This document shows positions 36,230 to 45,862 of a stretch of DNA of 64,000 bases, one piece after another. The notes under the pieces were generated by a model. The model had not been told where the DNA came from and did no database searches. It saw only the letters and a program-made list of their open reading frames with translations. A program made the position numbers and the translations under genes. Numbering within the stretch: the stretch's first letter is position 1; each line of letters starts with the position of its first letter. The DNA is from DATMBF01 sp035559595 (GTDB lineage Bacteria; Bacteroidota; Ignavibacteria; UBA10030). The stretch covers positions 170,967 through 234,966 of the forward strand of contig DATMBF010000048.1 in the NCBI GenBank assembly GCA_035559595.1, read 5' to 3'.

Positions 36230-37819
36230 ATGCCACGACGCACGCGAGCGCTTGGAGTGATTGCTGTTCTCCTCCTCTCTTCTCTTTCATACGCTCAACC
36301 CTCGCAGAAGCTCGATGCTTTGAAACAGGAGGCAACAACCCAGGTCGAATCGATGAGCAAACTTGCTCAGGAGATTGTCGATGCTGTGTTCAGCTTCGGT
36401 GAGCTGGGGTTCCAGGAATATGAGACATCCAAATATCTCACCGACATCCTCCGCCGGAATGGGTTCAAGATTCAGGAAGGGGTTGCGGGTATGCCGACGG
36501 CGTGGGTGGCTACCTGGGGAAGCGGGAAGCCGGTCATCGCCCTTGGGTCGGACATCGATGGAATACCGCAAGCATCGCAGAAACCTGGAGTTGCATATCA
36601 TGACCCATTGGTCGTTGGGGCACCGGGGCACGGCGAGGGCCACAACTCAGGTCAGGCAGTCAACATTGTCGCCGCGCTGGTGATCAAGAAGATCATGGAG
36701 CGTGAAAAAATTCCGGGCACACTCAAGCTCTGGCCTGGCGTTGCGGAGGAGCTTGTTGGTGCAAAAGCATACTTCGTGCGGGAGGGATTGTTCAAGGAAG
36801 TCGATGTCTGTATCTTCACGCACGTTGGAAGTAACCTCGCTGTTTCGTGGGGGTCAGGAGCGGGGAATGGATTGGTTTCGGTGGAGTATACGTTTCATGG
36901 GCAGAGCGCGCACAGCGCGGGGGCGCCGTGGAGGGGAAAGAGTGCACTCGATGCGGTCGAGTTGATGAATGTCGGTTGGAACTTCAAGCGCGAGCACCTT
37001 CGTATCCAGCAGCGATCCCATTATGTCATCACCAATGGTGGCGATCAACCGAACGTCGTTCCGCCGACAGCTTCCGTTTGGTATTACCTGAGAGAGACCG
37101 ATTACAAAAAGATTATGGAGATGTTCGAGGCGGCAAACAAGATGGCCGAAGGGGCCGCCCTCATGACCGGTACTTCGGTTGCTTCGATTCGCATTCTCGG
37201 ATCCGCATGGCCACAGCATTTCAATAAGCCGATTGCTGAGTTGACATACGCGAACATCCAGAAAGTAGGTCTCCCTTCTTGGAGCGATGCAGATCAGCAG
37301 CTTGCAAACGCTGTACAAAAGGAGGCAGGTGTCGAGGAGCCGAAAGGGTTGGATACCGCGCTCGCGAAATTCGAAGACCCGATCAAAGAGGAAGACAAAC
37401 GAGGTGGCGGGTCGGATGACATTGGGGATATTTCCTGGAACGTGCCGACGGTAACGCTTCGATACCCATCGAATATCCCGAATCTTCCCGGTCACAACTG
37501 GCTCAATGCCATTGCCATGGCCACACCAATTGCTCACAAGGGCGTTGTCGCCGGAGCAAAAGTTCAGGCTATGACATTGCTCGACATTCTTCTGAAACCA
37601 GGAGTTGTAGACAGCGCGTGGGCGTATTTCAAGAATGTTCAGACGAAAGATGTTCAGTATAAACCGCTCATCCGCCCTGAAGACAAACCGGCAACTTATC
37701 TCAATGCGAAGATTATGGAGAAATACCGGCCGGAGATGAAGAAGTACTATTACAATCCTGCGAAGTTCAAAACGTATCTCGAGCAGTTAGGAATTCAATA
37801 CCCAACAGTCAAGAAATAA
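36230..37819 (+). CDS. Exported M20-family amidohydrolase, AbgB-like
   Basis: A 529-residue enzyme with an AGGAGG ribosome-binding site just before the ATG and a signal peptide (cleavage near SYAQP, residues 1-22). The M20D/AbgB pattern is visible: VFSFGELGFQEYETSKYL, then VIALGSDIDGIPQ, then GHGEGHNSG with metal-binding histidines, then LWPGVAEELVGAK, a lid dimerisation domain with HGQSAHSAGAPWRGKSALDAVELM, and LPGHNWLNAIAM near the end. It resembles p-aminobenzoyl-glutamate and related hydrolases, here in the periplasm or secreted; substrate unknown. The DUF5916 gene follows after 29 bases. Confidence 0.9.
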   Translation: MPRRTRALGVIAVLLLSSLSYAQPSQKLDALKQEATTQVESMSKLAQEIVDAVFSFGELGFQEYETSKYLTDILRRNGFKIQEGVAGMPTAWVATWGSGKPVIALGSDIDGIPQASQKPGVAYHDPLVVGAPGHGEGHNSGQAVNIVAALVIKKIMEREKIPGTLKLWPGVAEELVGAKAYFVREGLFKEVDVCIFTHVGSNLAVSWGSGAGNGLVSVEYTFHGQSAHSAGAPWRGKSALDAVELMNVGWNFKREHLRIQQRSHYVITNGGDQPNVVPPTASVWYYLRETDYKKIMEMFEAANKMAEGAALMTGTSVASIRILGSAWPQHFNKPIAELTYANIQKVGLPSWSDADQQLANAVQKEAGVEEPKGLDTALAKFEDPIKEEDKRGGGSDDIGDISWNVPTVTLRYPSNIPNLPGHNWLNAIAMATPIAHKGVVAGAKVQAMTLLDILLKPGVVDSAWAYFKNVQTKDVQYKPLIRPEDKPATYLNAKIMEKYRPEMKKYYYNPAKFKTYLEQLGIQYPTVKK

Positions 37820-37848
37820 TACCACTCAGCCTGAACAGAATCGATCGA

Positions 37849-40068
37849 ATGTCAACCCGAATCTTGCCCCTTCCGCTTCTCTTCCTTGCAATAGGCACGG
37901 CTCTGGCACAATCATCAAACGGTTCTTCCAGCGGCACGCCGATGATGGTGACCGCACGTGCGATGAAAGCGCCGACTGCTCCGCTTCTCGATGGGGATGT
38001 TTTAAATGACCCAGCCTACACCGGCACTCAGGTGCTCGATGGATTCTGGCAAACGACTCCCGATGAGGGAAAGCCATCATCTGAACGGACGGAGGTGAGG
38101 GTTGTTTACACGCGCGATACCCTCTATGTTGGCGTTGTCTGCTACGAGCGAGATACGCGAAATATTATTGCTGGAGAAGGAAAACGCGACTCCCCGCTGG
38201 ATGAATCTGATTCCTTCCAGATGGTCTTCGACACCTACCGTGATCGGCAGAATGGATTCATCTTTGCGACCACACCGGTCGGAAACGAATACGATGCTCA
38301 GATCACAAATGAGGGTGAACTGAGTATTCTCGCCTCTCGATCCGGGTCTACCGGTGGATTCAATCTTAATTGGGACGCTTCATGGCGTGTGAAAACAAGG
38401 ATTTCGGACATCGGATGGAGCGCGGAATTCGCCATCCCATTCAAAACGCTTCGTTACGACGCCGGTCGGAATGACGGATGGGGTGTGAATTTTCAACGAA
38501 ACATCAGGCGACGCAAGGAGAGCGCATACTGGGCTCCGCTCCCGCGCCAGTACACGATTTATCACGTCTCCCGTGCCGGCGTACTCCAGGGGCTCGAATT
38601 GCCGACGCGGCAGAATCTCAAGCTGGTGCCGTATGTTTTGGGCAAAGCCCGCACCAGTGAAACGCGGTCGAACGCCGCCTACTTCGGCAATGTCGGTGCT
38701 GACTTGAAATACAGCATCACCCAAAGTCTCACGTTCGACCTCACGCTCAACACGGACTTTGCCCAGGTCGAAGTTGACGATCAGCAAGTAAACCTCGACC
38801 GCTTCGATCTCTTCTTCCCCGAAAAACGTCCTTTCTTCCTTGAGAATGCGGGCTTCTTTGATTTCGGGAGTCCCGGTGAGGTTGAGCTGTTCTTCAGCCG
38901 TCGCATTGGAATTCATGGTCCAACGGGCACGCAGATTCCCATCGTCGGTGGTGCACGCCTCTCCGGCAAGGTCGGCTCAACGCGAATCGGCTTGCTCGAT
39001 ATGCAAACGCAGGAGGTGCCCGGTCTTGTGCAGGCAAACAACTTTGCCGTTGTTCGCATCGGCCATGAAGTCGCCAACAGAACCGGCTTTGGCGCAATCT
39101 TTGTCAACAGGCAAGGATCAGGATCGTTGGCTGCACCTCAAGACTATAACCGAGTTGCCGGTGTGGATGGGCGTTTAGAGCTCGGCGAATACACACAATT
39201 GGCTGGATATGCTGCACAAACCATTGCTCCGGTTTCCGGCGGGAATCGTCATGCCGTTCGGTTTGGGATCAGTCATAATTCGCCGGGGTGGATTGTCGAA
39301 TCGTATTTTACTGAGGTCGGAAGCCGATTCAATCCTGAAGTCGGATTTCTTCGAAGGCGTGGCTATCGCAAGACAGAAAATCTCCTGCTTTTGCGGTATC
39401 GTCCGAGCGATCTGATGGGACTCCATGAGCTGCGTCCACACATTTCCTACCGAGGATTCTGGGACTTTAACGGATTTCACGAAACAGGGTTTTTTCATAT
39501 CGACAATCACTGGGAATGGAAGAATAGTTGGGAGATTCACACGGGAATAAACTTCACGCGAGAGGGAGTGAAAAGCCCATTTATGATCTATCCGAATATC
39601 GTTGTCCCAGCCCGAACGTACGACCATGCTGAAGCTCAACTTGTCCTGATTACCAATCAGGGTGCACCCCTTAGCCTTCGTTCCGACATCAACACAGGGG
39701 GATTCTTCGGTGGGAGTCGGTTTTCAAAGACATCGACACTACGATTCCGAACGGACGCTGGCTTTGCGGTGCAACTCGCCTGGAACCGCAATGACGTGAA
39801 TTTACCTGTCGGCTACTTCGTGACAAACATCCTCCGCTTGCGGCTTTCGTACTATTTTTCACCGTCGGTGTTTCTGCAAAGCCTGGTCCAATACAACGAC
39901 CGCGTAAGAACATGGTCGGCGAATCTGCGATTCGGCTGGCTGCAGACGGCAAACACCGGACTCTTTATCGTCGTGAATGAGCTGCATGATTTTGGAGCGG
40001 GATCGATCGGATTGCTGGATCGGAACATCATTATCAAGTACAGTCAATTGTTTGATATCCTTGATTGA
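37849..40068 (+). CDS. DUF5916 outer-membrane protein with CBM9-like domain
   Basis: 739 residues. A signal peptide ends near ALAQSS. Residues about 40-235 form a carbohydrate-binding-module-9-like domain (PLLDGDVLNDPAY, then VRVVYTRDTLYVGVVCYE). From about 260 the DUF5916 part follows (RRKESAYWAPLPRQ, then FPEKRPFFLENAGFFDFG, SPGEVELFFSRRIG) with many alternating strands to the C-terminus, consistent with a large outer-membrane barrel. The role is unknown; in Bacteroidota such proteins appear near secreted hydrolases, as here with the M20 enzyme. Confidence 0.87.
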   Translation: MSTRILPLPLLFLAIGTALAQSSNGSSSGTPMMVTARAMKAPTAPLLDGDVLNDPAYTGTQVLDGFWQTTPDEGKPSSERTEVRVVYTRDTLYVGVVCYERDTRNIIAGEGKRDSPLDESDSFQMVFDTYRDRQNGFIFATTPVGNEYDAQITNEGELSILASRSGSTGGFNLNWDASWRVKTRISDIGWSAEFAIPFKTLRYDAGRNDGWGVNFQRNIRRRKESAYWAPLPRQYTIYHVSRAGVLQGLELPTRQNLKLVPYVLGKARTSETRSNAAYFGNVGADLKYSITQSLTFDLTLNTDFAQVEVDDQQVNLDRFDLFFPEKRPFFLENAGFFDFGSPGEVELFFSRRIGIHGPTGTQIPIVGGARLSGKVGSTRIGLLDMQTQEVPGLVQANNFAVVRIGHEVANRTGFGAIFVNRQGSGSLAAPQDYNRVAGVDGRLELGEYTQLAGYAAQTIAPVSGGNRHAVRFGISHNSPGWIVESYFTEVGSRFNPEVGFLRRRGYRKTENLLLLRYRPSDLMGLHELRPHISYRGFWDFNGFHETGFFHIDNHWEWKNSWEIHTGINFTREGVKSPFMIYPNIVVPARTYDHAEAQLVLITNQGAPLSLRSDINTGGFFGGSRFSKTSTLRFRTDAGFAVQLAWNRNDVNLPVGYFVTNILRLRLSYYFSPSVFLQSLVQYNDRVRTWSANLRFGWLQTANTGLFIVVNELHDFGAGSIGLLDRNIIIKYSQLFDILD

Positions 40069-40208
40069 TGGATGGAAGAAGTGACGGCCTCTGCGATTCT
40101 CTGCGGACTCTGCAGCGCTGCGGTGTACGTTATGAATTCCCGTCAACCCTCCAGAGATTTCTCCAGACACACTGAACTTCTCCCCTTTTTTTTGTAGTTT
40201 CAAACCGT

Positions 40209-41162
40209 ATGAATGCCCCCCAACGGCTGGCCATTGGAGTCGATCTCGGCGGAACGACGATTAAGACCGGTCTCGTCTCTGCAAACGGATCAATCCTCTA
40301 TCAAAGCAAATTTCCTTCCCGAAGCCTCGAAGGCCCCTCGGCCGTTCTCGAGGAAATCGAACGCTCCATCCATGATGCTATGACTCACACCGGCGGGAAT
40401 TCCATTGCCGGCGTCGGAATTGGAGCGCCGGGCGTGGTGGATCGTAACGGTGTTGTTCAGTCGCCTCCGAATTTCAAAGACTGGGATGCTTTTCCGCTTG
40501 CTTCAGAGCTCCGTGCAAAGCTGAACATGGAGGTGCGGATCGAGAATGATGCCAACGCCGCCGCAATCGCCGAGTCAAGGTTTGGTGCTGGGAGGGATTA
40601 TCCGAATTTCCTTTTCGTCATTTGGGGAACCGGTGTGGGGGGAGGGATTATTCTGGAACGAAGGATTTTCCGCGGTCCGTCCGGTGGAGCCGGTGAAATT
40701 GGCCACATAAGCATCGATTACCAGGGGCCGCAATGTAACTGTGGAAGTCGCGGCTGCGTAGAAGCATACATCGGTCAGCGTTATCTTACTCAACGAACAA
40801 TCGACCGGCTGAAGGACTATCCGAACTCGAAAATCCTGCAACTCGTTGGAGGAGAAAAGAACAAGATTGAGCCGGCAATTATCTCGAAAGCGGCACACGA
40901 GGATGACCCCCTGGCGAAAGAAATTCTCCTTGAAGCAGGCGAGCTACTGGGCGTTGCGGTAGGAGCGGTGATGAATGTCTTTGATCTTCGGGTAAGTATC
41001 ATTGGCGGGGGAATTTCGGGAGCGGGACAGTTCGTTCTGGATCGCATCCAATCCTCAGTCCGAGCTCACGTCCTAAAACACCTGCGACCAGAGATCACAG
41101 TACTCCAGGCTCAACTTGGTAACGAAGCGGGAATTCTGGGAGCTGCAGGGTTGGTGTTGTAG
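40209..41162 (+). CDS. ROK-family sugar kinase (glucokinase-like)
   Basis: A 317-residue cytoplasmic kinase. GVDLGGTTIKTGL near residue 10 binds phosphate, GIGAPGVVD follows, ENDANAAAIAESRFG holds the catalytic Asp region, VIWGTGVGGGII is the second phosphate loop, and the ROK zinc site is CNCGSRGCVEAY. It most likely phosphorylates glucose or another hexose. The LptD-like gene begins directly at the next base. Confidence 0.92.
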   Translation: MNAPQRLAIGVDLGGTTIKTGLVSANGSILYQSKFPSRSLEGPSAVLEEIERSIHDAMTHTGGNSIAGVGIGAPGVVDRNGVVQSPPNFKDWDAFPLASELRAKLNMEVRIENDANAAAIAESRFGAGRDYPNFLFVIWGTGVGGGIILERRIFRGPSGGAGEIGHISIDYQGPQCNCGSRGCVEAYIGQRYLTQRTIDRLKDYPNSKILQLVGGEKNKIEPAIISKAAHEDDPLAKEILLEAGELLGVAVGAVMNVFDLRVSIIGGGISGAGQFVLDRIQSSVRAHVLKHLRPEITVLQAQLGNEAGILGAAGLVL

Positions 41163-43733
41163 ATGATCATCGTCGAGAAGAGTGATTTGGCACCCTTTCG
41201 TTTTCTTTGGGCGGTATTCCTCCCGCTCTTTCCTCTCTCTCTCCTCGCTCAAGAAACAACGCAAGCTGTTCGCACACCTTCCGATACACTGGTCCAGGCA
41301 CAGCGTATAGACACCGTAAGTCGTCCGTCGGATATCGACACGGTTGTGATCTATTCTGCAAAAGATTCGATCGTTTATTCCATGCGGACCCGGACGATGA
41401 AACTGTACGGCCAATCGGACCTTCAGTATCGTACCATGGGACTTACGTCGGAACGAGTCGATGTGAACTGGGACAGTGCGACGTTGTTTGCTCAAGGGAT
41501 TCCCGATACAGCGGACTCCACAGGGAAGAAAATGACCGGGACACCCATTTTGAAGGATGCGGGCGAAACCTACGACGGATCGGAGGTGCGGTACAACTTC
41601 CGCACGAAGAAAGGGAAGATAACGGTTGGAGAGACGGAGATTGAAGATGGGTACTACAGGGGAGATCAGATCAAGAAAATCGATAAGGATGTCCTGTTTG
41701 TTTCCGATGGCATTTACACGACGTGCGATGCCAATCCACCGCATTTTCATTTCTACAGTCCACGCATGAAGATTATCGTGCGTGATCACATCGTGGCCGA
41801 GCCGATCTACTTCTATATTGCCGATGTCCCGATCTTCGGACTGCCGTTCGGAATCTTTCCGAACAAATCCGGCAGGAGGTCCGGTTTCATTGCACCTGTG
41901 TACGGCTACGATGCAAGGCTCGGCCATTTCCTCAGTCGATTCGGCTACTACTGGGCGATCAATGATTACATGGATCTTACCAGCACGTTCGACTGGTACA
42001 CGCGCGGCGGATGGTTGAATCAATCCCAGTTCCGCTATCATCTGAGAGATCATTTCACAGGTTCTGTGACCGGGCGCGTGACGAGACAGCATCAGGGGGA
42101 GCCGAATGATCCGGCCAGAACAGAACGACGGGATTACAACATTCACATCGGGCATAATCAACAAATCGATCCCACGATGCGTGCCGACGTGAACTTCACC
42201 TTCAGCTCGGGGACGTTTTATCGGAATTTCAGCACAAATATCGATGAAATTCTCCAGTCCAACATTGTCTCGACGGCCATGCTTTCCAAGACGTGGGAGG
42301 AATCGAACAGGAACCTCACGATCTCGGTGTTTCGCGACCAGAGTCTGACGGATCGTAGCGTGCGGGAACAGCTTCCCTCCATTTCCTTTTCTCAGGGTCA
42401 AATCTATCCTTTTCGGAAGAAACGGAAATCCTCGCAGGGTTCCACAGCGACAACCGACGATGCGGCATGGTACGAAATGATCGGGTTCAACTACGGCGCG
42501 AGCGCCGCGAATGATCGGTCGAGAGTAGAGCAAACTCTCGATTCCGTGAAATCGGGTGCCGGCGCATTTTCCTCTGTCAGGGATTTTGCGACAACGAGCA
42601 GACAGGTTATCAGACAAAACCTGTCAACAAGTATCTCTCCAAAGTTCGGCGAGTTTACAATCAGTCCCTCAATAGCGCTTCAAGAGGAGAGGACATTTTC
42701 TGATTCCCGTACTCCGTACCGGGACAACTCCGACAGCAGTCTGGCATTCCTGAGCCGGCGGGACAGAACCGTTCGTGGTTTTCTCTCGACGAGTGTAGGG
42801 ACGGGAACGCGCCTCTACGGGATCGTACAGCCGCGGGTGTACGGGATAACGGCAATCCGTCACACGGTGACGCCGAACATCTCCGTTTCCTACGGTAAAC
42901 AGATATACGGAAAAGATATCAGAAGATACTCGCTTGCAGGCTCGCTGAACGTTGGGAATAATTTCGAGATGAAGTACCAACCGTCCGATACTGCGAAAGA
43001 AGAGAAGATCCAGTTGATGAACATCGGCATGGGGCTATCGTACGACTTCGCGCGGGAGTCTATGAACCTGAGCGAGCTCGCAATGTCGTACCGCACGGAT
43101 ATTGGCAAGATGTTGAATTTCAGCGCCAATACATCTCATAATTTCTATGTCTTTGATCGCACGACCGGTCGACGTGTCGACAAATATCTGATCAGCGAGA
43201 AAGGATATCTTGCCGATCTTACGTCCTTCAGCTTGTCGCTTTCGACTTCGTTCAGTGGAGAGAAGAAGACAGAAAAAGCAAGCACCGGAATTCCGCAGCA
43301 GGTCCAGGAACAGCAAGAGCGTGTCAACCAGCTTCCGATGGCACCTGGTCAAACACCAACATACGGCGGATTCCAAACGGACGAAAGTGCGGATTTCAGT
43401 ATCCCCTGGAATCTCTCGTTGGGATACACCTTCACCCAGAGTCAGCCTGATCCCCGAAGCAAATCGAGAAGTTCGTCGTTGAATATGAACCTTTCGTTCA
43501 ATTTGACGGAGAAATGGAGAATTTCCGCAAGCGGGAATTATGACTTCGTACGGAAGGAGTTGGTAGCGCCGACGATCAACGTCTCACGCGATCTCCACTG
43601 CTGGACAATGAACTTCAGCTGGTTCCCCAGCAGTTTCTACGCCGGCTACCGATTTGAAATCCGCATCAAAGCCCCGCAACTCCAGGATATCAAAGTGACA
43701 AAACAGGGAAGCGCAAGGGGAGTGTATTATTGA
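41163..43733 (+). CDS. LptD-like LPS-assembly outer-membrane protein
   Basis: An 856-residue protein with a signal peptide (cleavage near LLAQE, about residue 29). Residues about 50-200 are an OstA/LptA-like beta-jellyroll (YSMRTRTMKLYGQSDLQYRT), including DGSEVRYNFRTKKGKITVGE. The remainder is a beta barrel with LPFGIFPNKSGRRSGFIAPVYGY, the LptD middle-domain signature, followed by many strands and closing with SSFYAGYRFEIRIKAPQ. It would insert lipopolysaccharide into the outer leaflet with LptE. WaaA, an LPS-core enzyme, is encoded at 55111. A repeat array begins right at its stop codon. Confidence 0.9.
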   Translation: MIIVEKSDLAPFRFLWAVFLPLFPLSLLAQETTQAVRTPSDTLVQAQRIDTVSRPSDIDTVVIYSAKDSIVYSMRTRTMKLYGQSDLQYRTMGLTSERVDVNWDSATLFAQGIPDTADSTGKKMTGTPILKDAGETYDGSEVRYNFRTKKGKITVGETEIEDGYYRGDQIKKIDKDVLFVSDGIYTTCDANPPHFHFYSPRMKIIVRDHIVAEPIYFYIADVPIFGLPFGIFPNKSGRRSGFIAPVYGYDARLGHFLSRFGYYWAINDYMDLTSTFDWYTRGGWLNQSQFRYHLRDHFTGSVTGRVTRQHQGEPNDPARTERRDYNIHIGHNQQIDPTMRADVNFTFSSGTFYRNFSTNIDEILQSNIVSTAMLSKTWEESNRNLTISVFRDQSLTDRSVREQLPSISFSQGQIYPFRKKRKSSQGSTATTDDAAWYEMIGFNYGASAANDRSRVEQTLDSVKSGAGAFSSVRDFATTSRQVIRQNLSTSISPKFGEFTISPSIALQEERTFSDSRTPYRDNSDSSLAFLSRRDRTVRGFLSTSVGTGTRLYGIVQPRVYGITAIRHTVTPNISVSYGKQIYGKDIRRYSLAGSLNVGNNFEMKYQPSDTAKEEKIQLMNIGMGLSYDFARESMNLSELAMSYRTDIGKMLNFSANTSHNFYVFDRTTGRRVDKYLISEKGYLADLTSFSLSLSTSFSGEKKTEKASTGIPQQVQEQQERVNQLPMAPGQTPTYGGFQTDESADFSIPWNLSLGYTFTQSQPDPRSKSRSSSLNMNLSFNLTEKWRISASGNYDFVRKELVAPTINVSRDLHCWTMNFSWFPSSFYAGYRFEIRIKAPQLQDIKVTKQGSARGVYY

Positions 43734-43858
43734 ATTGAGGGATTGAGGGATTGAGGGATTGAGAGATTGAGGGATTGAGGGATTGAGGATTGAGGGATTG
43801 AGAGATTGAGGATTGAAGGATTGAGGGGTTGAGGGATTGAAGGATTGAGGGATTGCCG
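43732..43858. repeat. 8-bp tandem repeat array, unit TGAGGGAT
   Basis: About 15 imperfect copies of TGAGGGAT (variants TGAGAGAT, TGAAGGAT, TGAGGGGT and a few 7-base units) run from the end of the LptD-like gene to base 43858. There are no spacers, so it is not CRISPR. The unit belongs to the same TGRGNNAT family as the arrays at 53361 and 53883. Confidence 0.93.
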
Positions 43859-43884
43859 AAAGGTTCAATTGCTGGGCGGTTAAA

Positions 43885-43926
43885 TCGATCTGACTCCACT
43901 GACCAACTGTCAACCTGACCTGCTAC
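43885..43926. repeat. Short degenerate CTGAC repeat
   Basis: CTGAC or CTGTC recurs at 8- to 9-base spacing (CTGACTCCA, CTGACCAA, CTGTCAAC, CTGAC), directly after the TGAGGGAT array and before the end of clpX. Confidence 0.55.
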
Positions 43927-43928
43927 CC

Positions 43929-45188
43929 TTACGCTGACTTTCTCTCCTCGTACAAGTAAATCGGTTCTTTCGACTTCAGGATGGTGTCCCGCGTGATGAT
44001 GCACTTGGAGACGTTCTGGCGTGAGGGGAGTTGGAACATGATGTCGAGCATCACCTCTTCGATAATCGAACGGAGAGCTCGTGCACCGGTGCCTCGCTCA
44101 AGAGCTTTCTCAACCACAGCTTTCAATGCCGCTTCCTCGAACTCCAATTCTACCCCTTCCATCAAGAAGAGCTTTTTGTACTGCTTTACGATTGCGTTTC
44201 GAGGCTCGGTGAGGATGTTGAGGAGAGCTTCTTCATTGAGGGAGTGAAGCGTGGCGATGACCGGCAAACGACCGACGAATTCCGGAATCAGGCCGAACTT
44301 GAGAAGATCGTCCGGCTCAACTCTCGAAAGATACTCATCGCGCGCTTTTGATTTTTTCCCCTTCACATCGGCTCCAAAGCCCACAGGATTTTGACTGACC
44401 CGTCGCTCGATGATTTTCTCGAGCCCTTCGAATGCTCCACCGCAGATAAACAGAATGTTTTTTGTGTTGATGTTGATCAGACTCTGTTCCGGATGTTTCC
44501 GCCCACCCTTAGGGGGAACCCCCGCAATCGTCCCCTCGAGAATCTTGAGCAAGGCTTGTTGAACACCTTCCCCCGACACGTCGCGCGTAATCGATGCACT
44601 GTCACTCTTGCGGCTGATCTTGTCGATTTCATCAATGTAGACGATCCCACGTTCGGCTTTCTCGATGTTGTAGTCGGCGTTCTGAAGGAGGTAAACAAGG
44701 ATGGTTTCCACGTCATCACCGACATAGCCAGCCTCTGTCAGCGTCGTGGCGTCGGCAATGGCGAAGGGGACGTCGAGAATTCGCGCGAGCGTTTGGGCGA
44801 GTAGAGTCTTCCCCGTCCCCGTCGGACCGATCAGAAGAATATTGCTCTTCTCGATCTCGACATCGTCGAGGTTATGGAGATTCTCGTTGGAGTCGATTCG
44901 CTTGTAGTGATTGTAGACGGCGACTGCGAGGGTTCGCTTGGCGTGCTCTTGACCGATAACGTATTCGTCGAGGGCCTTCTTGATATCCGACGGCGTGAGG
45001 ATGCTCCGCATGGTGTGCTTGCGGGCGCGGATCGCAGCAATGTTGTTCCGGATGATATCGACAGAGGAGGAGACGCAGAGATCGCAGATATAGACGTCCG
45101 GTCCGGCGATGATGCTGTTGACCTCTTCCGGAGACCGGCCGCAGAACGAGCAGGTGATCTTTTCGGCTTGCTTGGGTTTCTGACTCAT
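43929..45188 (-). CDS. clpX: ATP-dependent Clp protease ATP-binding subunit ClpX
   Basis: A 419-residue AAA+ unfoldase. The zinc-binding domain has Cys13, Cys16, Cys35 and Cys38; Walker A is GPTGTGKT (121-128), pore loop GYVG near 154, Walker B VYIDEIDK near 183, then sensor and arginine-finger regions. It feeds substrates to ClpP. It is last in the minus-strand run tig-clpP-clpX, 24 bases after clpP. Confidence 0.98.
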   Translation of the reverse strand: MSQKPKQAEKITCSFCGRSPEEVNSIIAGPDVYICDLCVSSSVDIIRNNIAAIRARKHTMRSILTPSDIKKALDEYVIGQEHAKRTLAVAVYNHYKRIDSNENLHNLDDVEIEKSNILLIGPTGTGKTLLAQTLARILDVPFAIADATTLTEAGYVGDDVETILVYLLQNADYNIEKAERGIVYIDEIDKISRKSDSASITRDVSGEGVQQALLKILEGTIAGVPPKGGRKHPEQSLININTKNILFICGGAFEGLEKIIERRVSQNPVGFGADVKGKKSKARDEYLSRVEPDDLLKFGLIPEFVGRLPVIATLHSLNEEALLNILTEPRNAIVKQYKKLFLMEGVELEFEEAALKAVVEKALERGTGARALRSIIEEVMLDIMFQLPSRQNVSKCIITRDTILKSKEPIYLYEERKSA

Positions 45189-45212
45189 CGGTGAGGTTCT
45201 CCCTCGAGGGAG

Positions 45213-45839
45213 TTACTTTTCTTTCTTGCCGTCGACACTCCGTTTGAGGAGGATATTGTCAATCAATCCGTACTCTTTTGCCTCTTCGGAAGACATATAC
45301 TTGTCGCGATCGGTATCCTTTTCGAGCTGTGCAATCGGCTTACCGGTGTGGTTCGAGAGGATTTCGTTGATGCGTTTCTTCATCCGGAGAATCTCTTCAG
45401 CCTGAATGCTGATATCGGATGCTGTGCCCTGAACTCCGCCCCACGGCTGATGGATCATGATGCGCGAGTTCGGAAGCGCGGTTCGCTTTCCTTTTGTCCC
45501 TCCCGCCAGAAGCACCGCGGCCATACTCGCCGCCATGCCGATGCAGATCGTTGAGACATCTGGGCGAATATATTGCATTGTATCATAAATGGCAAGGCCG
45601 GAGGAGACGTTGCCGCCCGGACTGTTGATGTACAAGTGAATGTCTTTCTCGGGGTCTTCCGATTCCAAAAACAAAAGCTGTGCGATGACGAGACTGGCGA
45701 TCGTGTCGTCGATCGGTGTGCCGATGAAGACGATCCGCTCTTTCAGCAGGCGCGAAAAGATGTCATATGCCCGCTCGCCTCGTCCTGTCTGCTCGACAAC
45801 GATTGGAACAAGTTGATTGTAGATGGGAGAATTCTTCAT
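45213..45839 (-). CDS. clpP: ATP-dependent Clp protease proteolytic subunit ClpP
   Basis: A 208-residue serine protease with the triad Ser105 (GMAASMAA), His130 (RIMIHQP) and Asp179 (TDRDKYMS), and INSPGGNVSSG for the oxyanion region. It forms tetradecamers docked by ClpX. It lies 23 bases after trigger factor. Confidence 0.98.
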   Translation of the reverse strand: MKNSPIYNQLVPIVVEQTGRGERAYDIFSRLLKERIVFIGTPIDDTIASLVIAQLLFLESEDPEKDIHLYINSPGGNVSSGLAIYDTMQYIRPDVSTICIGMAASMAAVLLAGGTKGKRTALPNSRIMIHQPWGGVQGTASDISIQAEEILRMKKRINEILSNHTGKPIAQLEKDTDRDKYMSSEEAKEYGLIDNILLKRSVDGKKEK

Positions 45840-45862
45840 ATCGAATACAGTCCTTTCTGAAG

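Noticed and set aside
41073..42617. A long open frame of 514 codons on the minus strand, antisense to the ROK kinase end and the LptD-like gene
   Set aside because: It lies wholly opposite two well-supported genes, has the composition of a shadow frame and no recognisable domain.
43732..43858. Possible CRISPR array
   Set aside because: Units are 8 bp and contiguous, with no spacers and no cas genes in the window.
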